Assembly (NCBI RefSeq): GCF_010015585.1
Contig: NW_022985067.1
Span: 1 to 64,000, forward strand
Source of the DNA: Eremomyces bilateralis CBS 781.70
Taxonomy: Eukaryota; Ascomycota; Dothideomycetes; Eremomycetales; Eremomycetaceae
Direction of reading: 5' to 3'
DNA: 64,000 nucleotides
Notes under the pieces: generated by a model
The model's input: the letters and a program-made list of their open reading frames with translations, nothing else
Databases searched by the model: none
What the model was told of the DNA's origin: nothing
Shown here: positions 22,983-34,111 of the stretch, in pieces
Numbering within the stretch: the stretch's first letter is position 1
Layout of the letters: the number at the start of each line of letters is the position of its first letter
Translations under genes and position numbers: made by a program

Positions 22983-23471
22983 ATCGCCCGAACGCTTGTA
23001 CTTTCGATTAAAGGCTCAAATTTAGTACAAAGCAATAATTATTCCCAAATGATGGCATTTCTATAATTTCCTTGCTCTTTATTAGTACGAAATAATACTG
23101 AAGGTGATGATGAGGTGGAGAAAAAGATCGATGGTGTCAGTCCTGCTTCAAGACCCAAGGCGGAGAGGATTAGTCCCAGGTGGAAATGGCGATGATATCA
23201 CAACTTCAACATTTTGGATGGAAACAAGAGTATTAACGATAGCCTCGCTGTAGGGTACCATCTGTCGGAATGTGGGATATTTCATTTATTTTTGACAGAC
23301 CAGAATAACATCGAGCAGAAGGGCGTTCTTTCAAGCCGGTGAGTCGGAGAGAGTTTCTGGTTTGGTTTACGGAGGGATGGTTGAATGTAGCATTTAACGT
23401 ATTGGATTCTGGCCACTTTATATTTCCCACAGACTTAAAGACTCCTTACCATCCATCGTTCTATTCATAAC
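22983..23471. other. Spacer, 489 bp
   Basis: It lies between the start of the WD gene and the stop of the TBC gene, both on the minus strand. It probably holds the WD gene promoter and the TBC 3' UTR. No other feature is seen. Confidence 0.5.
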
Positions 23472-25630
23472 TCATGGCTCCTTCTGCGAGAACATCCCCG
23501 AGAACCCAACACGTAACCACTGCTTCCCCTTTTTCTGATTCTTCTTACTATCCAGCCGTGTCGCCTCCTCCTGCGTGATCCCATCCTCGATATCCGTAAC
23601 CTCGGACGACGAATCCGCGGTAACTTCCCCTTTCAGCCTTGCCTTCATCTCCCTAAACCTCGATTCGTCTAACATCCATTGCAGCGCCTGCTCCCGGAGG
23701 TCATCAACCGCTTTCATGGGTATTGTCATCTTATCCGCATCATTGATCACGGCTCGGATGCGAGATTCTTTGATGCCGATCCCTCTATCCAGAACCTTGT
23801 GTACGTCTGCGGCGCTTTCCTGCTCGAGAAGGACCCTCGAATGTTCTCGGAGGACGGCGATCGCGACGGCGAAGAGGAATAGGTACCCATCAGGAGGTTG
23901 ACGGCAAAACAGGATATCCCAAACTCGGTATGTAAATTCGGCAGACGTATTGTGGAAGCCGTCCGCAAATAGGGCGATAAACCATCGCATTGTGAAAGGT
24001 GCGATCTGTACTTCCAACTGCTTGAAATGCCGGAAGATATCAGGTGCCGCCCTCGAGAGGAGCGTCATGAGCACTTGTTGGTCCGCAGTCGGTATCAGGA
24101 GATCGCCCGTCCAATATCCGTGTGGCATGATCCTCTCAATGACGGACGACAGGAGTAAGAATGCCGGTGCAGGTCGCGGTGTGACGAGGATCAGGAACGC
24201 AGCAATCTTGTGCATGCCTTGGCAGTATCCCGTATCTGGATTTCGTACGGCGTATGCGCAGAGGATTTCGCGGATTCGGTCTGCGCCTAGCCCTTTGGCG
24301 CCGTAGAAGAAAATGTTGGTTCTCGTTAGTGTCCTCTGAACATCATGTTCAATCTCCAATCGAACGCTTTCAGAGAGTTCGAGTTGCGATCGGTCGACAT
24401 AGGACTTGAAATCGTCCTTCGACAGCAGCAGATACGACCCCGCTGCCTCCAGCCAAACTTCGGCGCGGAGCTCAATAGGAATTCCGGTCCGTACGAGACC
24501 ATCAAATGTGGACTGAAAAGTCTTCCCTTTTTCTTCGTTATTGCCCCATTCCAATATCGCAAGCGGCGTCTCTTCGGTGACCTTCTCTGGGTCAATCTCC
24601 TTCTCACACTCTTTCTTGAACTTGTACCACGCCCCGAGTTTACGGAGCTTGACCTGGCGGTCTTGAACGGTCCGCAAGCTCCTTTCGGCGGGCCTTTCGA
24701 CCACTTTGAAACCAAACTTATCCACTATCAGGTCGGAGTCGTCTTCGGTGGACGCTGTACTTTCTGCGTCGCTCGACAGGTTATCATCAAGGGGCACCCA
24801 CTCTCTCAGTGCTGGAGGCAAGGACTCGGGCGCATAAAAATCACCCATCCGGAGCGGTATTCGTGAATCGCCAGACACAACGGACTCTCGTTTTTTCGAG
24901 TTGTCCTCCTCCTCCACATGGCGACTTTTTCGTTTCTGTCGCGAGTCCTTTTTGGTGGTGGCATCGGACGGTAAGGTATGGCTAAATTACGTCAACACCC
25001 CGTCGAGTGCTGTTTGCTCCCACTTCCTCAAGTACTCACCGGCGTTCGTCCTTAGGCTGCTTGGCTGCTGGTTCCTGAGTAACATCCGGCTTGAAATCAG
25101 GATGAAAGGGTATGTTTTCTGAACGTGAGAGGTGTAGAGCCTCGAATAGGTTCTCCGTCTGATAGCCTTGGGTATCATCCTCCGGGCCAGGGAGAGGCGG
25201 AATCAACTCCCCTGAATCCCAGAGGGGACGTGTTTCTGGTGGGTTAATCTCCCCTGACGGGCGTCGAAGAAGCTGCTCGATCTGGGACTTTCTCCACACC
25301 TTGTTCTGTTAGCAGAATATTCATAAATTTGGAATTAATTTGCCTTACTACGTTGCTCCCAGAACTCCAGGTAGGGTCTTCTTCGTCGCCTTCTGGAACC
25401 GTAGCCTCCACTTCGAATCGTATTGCATTCGGACAACGCCCGTTGCTGCGGCCGGAAATAGGAGCGGATGAACTTCGTCGTCTGTTGAGAATCACGTTTT
25501 TAATCGACTGATAGGCGGACGAGCTGGGTCTCTCTGTTGGTGCTTTGACTGGAGCATCTCCCAGTTGCGCTATCACAATTTGTTAGACATAACTCTCAAA
25601 ACTCGGAGAAAACCAAGATCCGCTAGACAT
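23472..25630 (-). CDS. TBC-domain Rab GTPase-activating protein
   Basis: Exons 25630-25594, 25569-25349, 25305-25040 and 24981-23472 give 677 aa. About 300 N-terminal residues are low-complexity and charged, with VWRKSQIEQLLRRPSGE and an acidic DEDSD-type stretch. The TBC domain follows: DGLVRTGIPIELRAEVW, LEIEHDVQRTLTRTNIFF (the arginine finger of the IxxDxxR motif), NPDTGYCQGMHKIAAFLI (the glutamine finger of YCQGM), and FTMRWFIALFADGF with YRVWDILFC. Both catalytic fingers are present, so activity toward a Rab is expected; which Rab is unknown. The acceptor of exon 3 could lie 6 bases downstream with no frame change. A basic Lys/Arg stretch ends the protein. Confidence 0.9.
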
Positions 25631-26535
25631 GATGCTCGAACGAGGAGGAATTAAGATATGCCCCAATAGTGCGGCGTAGAATGTAGCCACGATTGATTCA
25701 GCACACAACGCAATCGTGGAAGTCAACTATAAGCACCCTTGTCTTACAAACAAAACTTGGCGAAGAACGTCTATTCGAATAAAAAGGGACATCTTGAGAG
25801 GTAATTGGAACACATTCCGAGATTCTAATGACAAAACGGACACATGGGGGTGGAGGCACGATCTGGGTGAGGCGGGCAGATGAGAGGTGTACAATGGACA
25901 GAAGCAAGTATAGCAGGATTTGCACCATTCTAGGAAACTGCCCCATATCATCACTTACCCGATTCACCATCGGCACCCTCACTGTCCATCCAAGATATGA
26001 CTCTATCCAAAAGCAGGTGGCTGAAGTACGGAGATTGTGGGGGCTAACAACGAGAAGTCAATGTGGGAGACATCCGACATTTCAGTAGACGAAATGTCCG
26101 ATCGGTGTGTATATGCTGGCAAAAACCCTGGCTTGATGATTTGTGTTATAACTTGAACAGTTGTACTCAGTTGTAGAGTCGTGAATGGAAGATAAGTGTT
26201 TGATACAGGTGGTTAAAGCAGTGACGGAAGATCATTATGACATGATACAACGGGCGGGGGTCTTCCCAGCAGTGGCAAGGACCCTCGTCGCCGAGCTTAA
26301 TCCTACCTCTCCAATATTAATAACTTCATTGTTCATGATGCATGATTGCTTGCGCGATTTGCAAAGCCGTCCAGACTTCAGTCTATCTCCTTTGGACTTT
26401 GGACACAGACCAGCATGATAAGACTAGAACAGGGAGTCAATGATCAGATTCCAAACTGACGTGTAGGTCAATTGTCGACGTGCTTGTGTCTTGATACCAG
26501 ACGGTTCTCCATAGAGCGCCTTATTCTTCTATCGA
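25631..26535. other. Divergent intergenic region, 0.9 kb
   Basis: It separates the TBC gene (minus) from the Spartan-type protease (plus). Frames at 25698-25982 and 26185-26418 lack family resemblance and codon pattern and were not accepted. It presumably contains both promoters. Confidence 0.45.
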
Positions 26536-27597
26536 ATGGCTTCTCGTACAGAAACGGATGAAGAGGCTGCTTTGGAAGCGATCGCAACACTGCAGAACTG
26601 CTCGGGGGAGCAAAAAAAGGCTCAAGAAGAGATAGATACCCTCCTTCTCGATGAAAACCCCTTCGCCAACATCAATGAGTTGTTTCCGTTGTATGACACC
26701 TTGTACTTCCGTGGTCTCCTCCTTCGCGACCGGGTGGAGGTATCTTGGTCAAGTAGGTTGACATTGTAAGTGCGTCTAGCTGTATTGATGGGCATGGATT
26801 AATCAAGAATTGCATAGGTGCGCTGGAATATGCGAACTGCTCAAAGACAATGCTGGAAAGTATAGGCGGATCCGAGTCAAGCTGTCCGAACCGCTGTTGA
26901 AGTATCGCACGCGAGAGGACACTGTAAATACGTTTCTCCATGAGTAAGAGTTTCCATAGAACCTGTTTAATGGGATTGTATTGATATTGACAGGCCACGG
27001 TGAACTAGGTTAATGCACGCATACTTCTTCGTCACAACCTCCTTCAAACACTCCCGCGAAGACGGCGGACATGGACCAGGATTTCTCCTCCTCGCCAATT
27101 CTATCAACAACCACGGGAGCTACTTCATTACGGTATTCCACACATTCCATGACGAGGTCGACAGCTATCGTACACACGTGTGGCAATGTAACGGCTCCTG
27201 CAAAGACCGGCCACCATTTTTCGGCCTCGTCAAACGAAGCATGAACCGCCCTCCGTCGAAATCGGACTTCTGGTGGACGCGCCATGAAGCAGAGTGCGGC
27301 GGCGAATACACCAAGATTGCGGAACCGAAGCCTACCAAGGCGCAGATCGCGTCTTTGTCCGCGAAGGAACGAGCAGGCCGGCAGAAAAATAAGATCAATG
27401 CGTGGCTTACGCCGGCGGCAGATGCAGGCCCGGTTGACGCAGGCACCGAGGCCTCTCGTCGTCCTGTAAGAAAGCGGGCGGCGGACGAACAGACGGAGCT
27501 GACACCGAAGAGGGCGACCGTGGAATGCCCGATCTGTAACGCCCGTGTCGCAGAAACATCGATCAACGATCATCTGGACAACGAGCACTCTTCATGA
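26536..27597 (+). CDS. Spartan-type DNA-protein crosslink metalloprotease (SprT family)
   Basis: Exons 26536-26765, 26818-26943 and 27009-27597 give 314 aa. The SprT domain spans roughly residues 50-200: LFPLYDTLYFRGLL, VEVSWSSRLTLCAGIC, and the zinc-protease motif HELMH at about 118-122, whose Glu codon is split by the second intron. SREDGGHGPGF supplies the third metal-ligand region. A zinc-ribbon-like WQCNG..CKDRPP..CGGEYTKIAEP region follows, as in SPRTN/Dvc1. At the very end, residues about 290-314 (CPIC..HLDNEH) form a UBZ4-like ubiquitin-binding finger. Family members cut proteins trapped on DNA during replication and are recruited by ubiquitin. The architecture is complete. The gene is convergent with the next, with only 26 bp between stop codons. 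Confidence 0.92.
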
Positions 27598-27623
27598 CCG
27601 TTCTGATTCAGGCGCCGTCATAT

Positions 27624-28881
27624 TTATTTCATGAGCTCTTCCACAATCTTCGATTGCGAGTCCGACAACGTCGAATTAAGCGGAGGCCTTCCCGCAGCCG
27701 CAATCGGTGCCTTTGCCGACGATCTACTCTGCGCAGCAGGTCTCACCTTCGGATTGGGGGTAGAACTTGAAGCACTAGCCTTGGGGGACGAAGCCGACGA
27801 TTTTCGCCGCTCCTGTTCCTTTGCTTGTGGATAAGGCCAGGCAGATTCAGCCACTGCCTGGTGCTCAACGTTGTTCAAGACCCGTGCGATGCTCGAGCTA
27901 TATGTCCCGAACCACTCGCTCCACGATTGTTTCTCGCCATCGCCTACAGCCTGGGCTAACTTCCGGTCAGCGGAGTCTATGGTCATGGGAATATAACTCA
28001 CTGATCCGAGGGGCCGCTTGCTCGGTAGCCTTTGCTCTCGCATTCGCTTCTGCCAAGCTTCTCGCAATATTCCCCGCTGACGTGACGCCATTCTGGATGG
28101 CACGGACATCGTCCATGGATAGGTTAGACGGTAATCGGACCTGATAGGTGCCGCTCAGAGTGACGGAACGATCCCGTTGAGCTGACGGATCTCCTGGCTT
28201 CTCTGCCCGCGGGATCTCTTCGACCTCCTCTTCATCTATGACCGGTTCACACCACTTCCTACCACGCGTCCCAGTCACGACCGGCCTCGGTGAATTATTT
28301 CTACTCGACCGAGCGCTCCTGACGTCATCTGAGCCCGCACCATGGTGCCGAAGCTCCCGTCTTGCCTCCAACAACACCTGATTCAACCGCGATAGCTCTT
28401 CTTCCCTCGTTACGGGAGTGTCCGAATCTCCTTCCGTTCCACCTGTTCCCCTTTGTCCATCCTGCCCTACCCCTTTCTTCGCGCGCCCTCGTCGTCTAGG
28501 CAATTTCGGCGCAGCTGCAGGTCGGGAATATAGCTCCCGGACCTGCTCTTCTATTTCCCGCACACGGCTCTTCAAGGCTTCAACCTCGGATGATAGAGGC
28601 ACTCCGCCATCCGTACTTGCATTCGTGTCTCTTCGATTCAGTTTGCGTGGTCGTCGCCGGGCGGTGGCAGGCGGGTCTGCTTGTTCGGAATGCTGGTTGC
28701 TGGTGGCATTTTGCGGTTCGGTCCGCTCTGGTGATGAGATACGCACTCCGCCCCCAGAACTGTCACGAGAGAGGTCAGGTTCGCGAGCTAGCTTCCGTGG
28801 TCTCCTCCGTTTCGGTGCCGTTTGAACTGCGTCTGAACCCCGCTGTGGAGCATCCGACTGTGGGGGAGCCTGATACGGCAT
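27624..28881 (-). CDS. Disordered basic protein of unknown function
   Basis: Exons 28881-28002 and 27955-27624 (46-bp intron with a CTGAC branch site) give 403 aa. I do not recognise the family securely. The first half is low-complexity and basic, with two near-identical RRRPRKL blocks (about residues 25 and 76) that resemble AT-hook-like DNA-binding tracts. A short coiled coil (SEVEALKSRVREIEEQVREL) and another helix (LSRLNQVLLEARRELRHH) follow. The most conserved-looking part is near residues 250-320: SGTYQVRLPSNLSMDDVRAIQNG, then a WSEWFGTYSSSIARVLNN block across the intron. The tail is Ser/Pro/Lys-rich. A nuclear or cytoskeletal role is possible but unproven. Confidence 0.75.
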
Positions 28882-29281
28882 GATGTTGACCCCGCTGCTG
28901 GGCCTTGGACTGACTACTTAGTTTTACTGTAGTTAACTAGTTATAGTTGTTACCTAAAGAATAGTCAAGACGGTCCTTCATTGTGCGGTATATTTGATGT
29001 GACCCCGGTCCCCATTGCCAGGTTTCTCCAACTTCAACATCAAGGCGGCTGATGACCTATGCCAAGCCGATGGTCGAATGCGGGCAAGGGTCGTCCCGCA
29101 CATGCAAGGGAGGTGTAAATGTTCACCATTCTCATCAACCATCACGAGCTCGAAGCTGATGTTGTTGGGCTCACCTCTCGTCTCTTTTCGTTGAAAAACA
29201 GTTCTCTCTATATCTGCTACTAAGACATATCTCTATGTACTTATGACTAGGTACTCAGTAGAATGCAGATGAGAAATCGCC
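28882..29281. other. Divergent promoter region, 400 bp
   Basis: It lies between the disordered-protein gene (minus) and the DUF202 gene (plus). A run of AGTTAACTAGTTATAG-like AT-rich sequence lies at about 28930-28950. No coding is seen. Confidence 0.45.
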
Positions 29282-29950
29282 ATGGCCACTTCTGATGAAG
29301 AGATCCTGCGCGATCCTTATCGACCTATCCCGTGTCTTCCAGGCGTAAGGCCAGTTATAGTTCAACAGTAATTGGTTCCCAATTTGTGAATACATGTACG
29401 ATGGCATGCTAAGATATTGACAGGAGCAATAGCTTAGAGCGATCGATTTTCTTGGATAGACCTCTTTTCGGTCCACTCCTCTTTGAGAACAAGGACTCGG
29501 ATGCTCGAGACAACTGCGCAAACGAGAGAAGTACGCCTTGAAATGCTAATATTTAAGATATGAGCTAATCTAACACGCCTTAGCTTTTCTTTCATGGCTT
29601 CGGTTGTCCGTCTACATGTCCATTGTGGCCGTCGCCATCGTGATATCCTTCCACCTCAAGACACAGCCTTCGGATATAGAGCTGCGGCTTTCCCTGCCCT
29701 TTGGGCTTGTCTTTTGGTTTCTATCATTGGCATGTCTAGTCTCTGGGGCGGCAAACTATATTAAAACAGTCACCAGGTACAGTCAACGGCAAGCCTTGGT
29801 ACAGTCCGGATGGAAAACGCAGCTGGTCAGTCATTTTTCATTGTTACGTTTGATACTCGTGCTAACGAATGTTAGGTATTCACCATCGTTTCGGCAGCTA
29901 TTGTTGCTGCTTGCGTACTGTTCCTATCAACCAATGCGAAAAACAAATGA
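29282..29950 (+). CDS. DUF202-family small membrane protein
   Basis: Four exons (29282-29367, 29424-29530, 29584-29825, 29876-29950) give 169 aa. The signature LLFENKDSDARDNCANERTF leads into the first membrane helix (LSVYMSIVAVAIVISFHL), followed by LPFGLVFWFLSLACLVSGAANYI and a third helix (VFTIVSAAIVAACVLFL). This is the DUF202 fold, also found as the membrane part of VTC polyphosphate proteins and as stand-alone bacterial YidH-like proteins. The stand-alone fungal form has no firm function. The donor at 29368 was chosen because it alone keeps the following SNSLERSIFLDRPLFG in frame. The stop lies 147 bp from the stop of RPA32. Confidence 0.87.
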
Positions 29951-30097
29951 CATGTCGTCGATGCCTGGGATAATCCTTCTTAGACATGCGCCAATACAAC
30001 GCCTAGTACATGACAATGCCGTCGTTATTCTAATCGCCTTCGCACTCACCAGTGAATCTCCAGGGTGTCTTGCTACCCAGCGACAAGAATGAATACA

Positions 30098-31059
30098 TTA
30101 CATATCAAGTATAGCCCAAGTGCTGTCGTCCACTGTCGTGAAGATCAGCCCCAATCCCGCAAGCTCCTCTGCAGCATCTTGTGTTTCTTTAAGGTTCATG
30201 CGCATCCTTGTGGCAAGGTCGTGGATGTGCAACCCTTCAGTAACGCCGGAACTTTGAATCTCAGCGAACAACTTCTTTGCGCGGGTCGACGACCCAGGTG
30301 GTACCTGGGGCCCGGTTCCGGTGTTCGTGGCATTGTTCATGTCGTTGTTCACTCCCGCATTCTGGGCGCCACTGGTGGCATTCTTTGGTATGCCGGACTT
30401 GTCGAGCGGGCCTTTGGTGAAATACATGTGTACGGAGGTCGCTTCGAGGAGGTGGTATTGGATCTCGTTCAGATCGGTAACCGCTCGGATGATGGTGGTA
30501 CCAACATGCTTCTTGCCGTTGAACTCCTTCAGTTTTCCGAAGACGCGACAGTAGCCGTTCTCCACCAGCGCCGATGATTTCTTGCCCTCGGCATCCATCT
30601 CTTGTTTCTCCGTGTCCAACCAATACTTGACATCCAGTCCTCCGGTTCCATCCTCCACCTTGTATGTGACGTTCGTGGCTTGGGTCGAGATGTTGCGGAT
30701 CTGGGCCACGAAAGTCACCTGGCCAATAGCGGCTCCGTCGATCTCGAACTGATCGTCTCCTAATGATTTGGCATCCAGTATTTGCTTGATCGTGACGGGT
30801 CGCAGAGTATCTTTTGCGTAGGCCTGGCTCTGTTAGGAATACTGCCGATTTCGCCTTGGATTACTAGCATCCTTACCTTGCTTGCACTGCCGGGACTTGT
30901 TTGGCTACCATTTGCCATAAATCCTCCTCCGCCAGCACCGCCTTGGGCGCCGTAAGACGTCGTAGAATACCCGCCTCCACCTCCGCCGCCACCGTAACCG
31001 AAATCTGCCAGACCCTATCAGTATTGCGGTTTAAACAAATAGCAGGTCAACTTACCCAT
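30098..31059 (-). CDS. RFA2: Replication protein A 32-kDa subunit (RPA2)
   Basis: This is the middle subunit of the single-stranded DNA-binding RPA heterotrimer, needed in replication, repair and checkpoint signalling. Exons 31059-31056, 31004-30877 and 30829-30098 give 287 aa. A Gly-rich N-terminus (DFGYGGGGGGGGYST) with Ser residues corresponds to the phosphorylated tail of the family. The OB fold is clear: RPVTIKQILDAKSLGDDQFEIDG, VTFVAQIRNISTQATNVTYKVEDGTG, CRVFGKLKEFNGKKH and LNEIQYHLLEATSVHMYFTKG. A linker then leads to a winged helix (GLHIHDLATRMRMNLKETQDAAEELAGLGLIFTT). The first exon carries only ATGG. The gene is divergent from Dbp10. Confidence 0.95.
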
Positions 31060-31372
31060 TGTGATAAGAGGCCTGGCTAGTGGTGATGAATTTGAAATGA
31101 GGGATCCCGGCACGGAGCTCGAGGTTTGTATTGGGATGAGTTAACAAAGTTGAGATGATTTCCGATCTTCGTTGGTCCTTCGAAAACTTGAGGAGCGACA
31201 AGTCGGTGCCGCGTTGGGGGACGCGTTTCGACGCGATCCCCTCAATGTCACGTGATGATAAGATAGTTGCAAAAAAAAACCCATACCATCTCCAATCTCA
31301 ACCTCGCAGAACGGGATCTGAATGATCACATAAAGACTCAGTCCATGATCTTTTATTACACTTCAAAACAAA
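31060..31372. promoter_or_regulatory. Divergent RPA2/DBP10 promoter with an MCB-like box and a TCACGTGA palindrome
   Basis: The gap is 313 bp. ACGCGT at 31221-31226, followed by ACGCGA at about 31230-31235, matches the MluI cell-cycle box recognised by MBF, which drives S-phase genes including RFA genes in yeasts. It lies about 165 bp upstream of the RPA2 start. TCACGTGA at 31248-31255 is a bHLH (E-box/Cbf1-type) palindrome. Function here is inferred from motif identity. Confidence 0.55.
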
Positions 31373-34111
31373 ATGGCTCCTAGAGCACCATCTCCGGCGC
31401 TTTCAGTCAATGAGTTTGATATAACAGATTCCTTATTTGGCAGTGGCAAGCAGCAGTTCGAAAGTGATGGCGATGCACGGCGTCTTAAATCGGACAATCC
31501 CAACTACCAAGAGCTGGGGGTTATCTTAGATGAAGATGGAAGTGATGATGAAAAATTCATTGCGGCGCAGCAAGCGGCTTCGAACCGAAAAGCGTCGAAT
31601 CTCAAAGGAAGAACGGTCAAGAAAGGAGGAGGCTTTCAAGCTATGGGCCTCAACCAGCTGCTTATGAAAGCTATAGCACGAAAAGGCTTCTCTGTCCCTA
31701 CTCCAATTCAGCGAAAAACCATTCCGTTACTCCTTGAAGGCAAAGATGTGGTGGGAATGGCGCGGACGGGATCTGGGAAAACAGCGGCCTTTGTCCTTCC
31801 GATGATCGAAAAGTTGAAGACTCATAGCGCAAAGGTGGGCTCGCGTGCGATGATTCTATCACCTTCACGAGAACTGGCGTTGCAGACATTGAAGGTCGTC
31901 AAAGAGCTTGGAAAAGGAACGGATCTTCGCACGGTGCTACTCGTTGGTGGCGACTCGCTTGACGAGCAATTCAGCGCTATGACAACGAATCCCGATATCA
32001 TCATTGCCACCCCGGGTCGGTTGATGCATCTGAAAGTCGAAATGAGATTGGATTTATCATCTGTTCGATACGTTGTCTTCGATGAAGCTGACAGGCTGTT
32101 CGAGATGGGATTCGCTTCTCAGCTCCACGAAATCCTTGCTTCACTTCCGCCAGCGCGGCAGACATTGCTCTTTTCAGCAACACTCCCGAAGTCACTCGTG
32201 GAGTTCGCTCGAGCCGGATTGCAAGAACCGACCCTAGTCCGCCTGGATGCAGAGAGTAAGATCTCTCCCGATCTTCAGAGCGCCTTCTTCACGGTCAAAA
32301 CTGCGGAACGTGAAGGGGCTTTGCTCTATATCCTTGAGGATATAATCAAAATGCCTCAAGGGCCCACGCCGCAGGCAATGAAGCTCAAAGAACCAAAATC
32401 AGAATCATCCGGGAAAAAGAGAAAGCGAGGCATCGACGCCCCATCTGCGAGCGAGTCGCCAACCGAACACTCTACGATCGTCTTTGTTGCAACTAAGCAT
32501 TGCGTCGAGTACCTTGCGGCGCTCCTGAAAACATATGGATACGCGGTCTCTCATGCCTATGGCGCGTTGGATCAGACGGCGCGGAAGGTTCAGGTTCAAA
32601 ACTTCAGAATGGGCTTGAGTCAAATCATGGTTGTCACCGACGTTGCGGCTCGTGGGATTGATATTCCGATCCTTGCAAACGTTATCAACTACAACATGCC
32701 TTCGCAACCGAAGATTTTCGTTCATCGCGTGGGACGAACTGCTCGTGCCGGGAAAAAAGGCTGGAGCTACAGTTTGGCGCGAGACGCCGATCTGCCTTAC
32801 CTTCTCGACCTTCAGTTGTTCTTGAGCAGAAGGTTAATCGAAGGTCGAGAGAACGATGGCGATGTCAACTTTGCAAGCGACGTTGCGGTTGGAAGTCTTC
32901 CTAAAGAGAGGCTTGGAACTCATTGTGAGTGGGTTGGTCGACTCCTTGACGAAGATTTCGACGTACAAGCTCTCAAATCAACCTCAATGAAAGGCGAGCG
33001 TCAGTACGAAAGGACACGAAACGGCGCGTCCTCCCAGAGTGCCAAAAGATCGTCGATCTTGATGAAGAGCGGACACATCTCAACCTTGAATCCATTATTC
33101 TCTGACGAAAATCACGTTGAGGCGCTAAAACGGGAGAAGATGATGGCCCTTGTTAGTGGATTCCGACCTCAAGAAACAGTATTCGAGTTCGGTGGCAAAA
33201 AGGGGGAAGTGAGTGAAGTGGCTGAGATTGCCAAACGGCGACGCCAGTCCATCCAAGCACGGAAGCAAAAGCAAGAGGTGATCACCGAGGCGGAAGTATC
33301 GATCGATGAGGACTCGCCTGAAAGTCCTTCAATGACCATTTCTCGGCTTGAAGAAGCCATCGAGCCGGTGGAGCCGGAGGTCGATATCATGTCAGATGAT
33401 GATATGGAAGTGTCAATATCCAATTCTCAGAATCCGAAGACGGGAGGCGGTGAAGAAAGCTGGCGAGATGACGAGAACTTCCTCACCTACCAACCGAAAT
33501 CACTCAATTTGGCAGAAGACCAAGGCTACGGCGTTCAGTCTGGGACGCAATCATCACGACATCCTGTCACTTTCCTCGAACAAGCTCGTGGGGCAACGCT
33601 TGATCTTGTGAATGATGAGTCGAAAGGCTTCGCTGAGGCCAGCAAAGTCCGGCTCGTCAAATGGGATAAGAAAGCCAAAAAGTACGTCAAGCGAAGCGTG
33701 GATGACGATGGTTCTGGGGACAAGAAGATGATCCGGGGTGAAAGTGGTCTCAAGCTTGCTGCCAGTTTCCGCAGCGGCCGCTTCGATGAATGGAAGAAAT
33801 CCAACCGGATCGGAAGACTACCTCGTATTGGCGAGGCGGAAGTGACTTCGAAGGCTCGCAATGGACCCCATGGCGACAAGCGCTTCAAACACAATTCCGA
33901 AAAGGCGCCAAAAGAAGCCGATCGATTCCGAGACGACTATCACACGCAAAAGCAGAAGGTGGTCGAAGCCAAGGAGAAGCGCATTGGCAAATTCAAGGAC
34001 GGCGTGGGTAAGAGTGAGGTTCGAAACGTCGATGCGATACGGAAGCAGAGAAAGGTCAAGGAGCGACGCAAGGAAAAGAATGCCAGGCCAGCCAAAAAGA
34101 GAAGGACCTAA
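31373..34111 (+). CDS. DBP10: ATP-dependent RNA helicase Dbp10
   Basis: A single-exon gene of 912 aa encodes a nucleolar DEAD-box helicase for 60S ribosome assembly. The Q motif ([16 protein letters not shown]) is at about 105-120, motif I ARTGSGKT at 130-137, SPSRELA at about 163, TPGR at about 213, DEAD at 237-240 and SAT at about 268. The second RecA lobe has [11 protein letters not shown] and [11 protein letters not shown] Dbp10-type C-terminal extension follows with [28 protein letters not shown] near the start, and a Lys/Arg-rich tail ([18 protein letters not shown]). An insertion of about 35 residues with a basic KKRKRG patch sits at the start of the second lobe. Length fits the family. 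Confidence 0.96.
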   Translation: MAPRAPSPALSVNEFDITDSLFGSGKQQFESDGDARRLKSDNPNYQELGVILDEDGSDDEKFIAAQQAASNRKASNLKGRTVKKGGGFQAMGLNQLLMKAIARKGFSVPTPIQRKTIPLLLEGKDVVGMARTGSGKTAAFVLPMIEKLKTHSAKVGSRAMILSPSRELALQTLKVVKELGKGTDLRTVLLVGGDSLDEQFSAMTTNPDIIIATPGRLMHLKVEMRLDLSSVRYVVFDEADRLFEMGFASQLHEILASLPPARQTLLFSATLPKSLVEFARAGLQEPTLVRLDAESKISPDLQSAFFTVKTAEREGALLYILEDIIKMPQGPTPQAMKLKEPKSESSGKKRKRGIDAPSASESPTEHSTIVFVATKHCVEYLAALLKTYGYAVSHAYGALDQTARKVQVQNFRMGLSQIMVVTDVAARGIDIPILANVINYNMPSQPKIFVHRVGRTARAGKKGWSYSLARDADLPYLLDLQLFLSRRLIEGRENDGDVNFASDVAVGSLPKERLGTHCEWVGRLLDEDFDVQALKSTSMKGERQYERTRNGASSQSAKRSSILMKSGHISTLNPLFSDENHVEALKREKMMALVSGFRPQETVFEFGGKKGEVSEVAEIAKRRRQSIQARKQKQEVITEAEVSIDEDSPESPSMTISRLEEAIEPVEPEVDIMSDDDMEVSISNSQNPKTGGGEESWRDDENFLTYQPKSLNLAEDQGYGVQSGTQSSRHPVTFLEQARGATLDLVNDESKGFAEASKVRLVKWDKKAKKYVKRSVDDDGSGDKKMIRGESGLKLAASFRSGRFDEWKKSNRIGRLPRIGEAEVTSKARNGPHGDKRFKHNSEKAPKEADRFRDDYHTQKQKVVEAKEKRIGKFKDGVGKSEVRNVDAIRKQRKVKERRKEKNARPAKKRRT

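Noticed and set aside
26185-26418. 77-codon frame upstream of the Spartan-type gene
   Set aside because: No motif, no codon pattern, and it lies in a promoter-sized gap.
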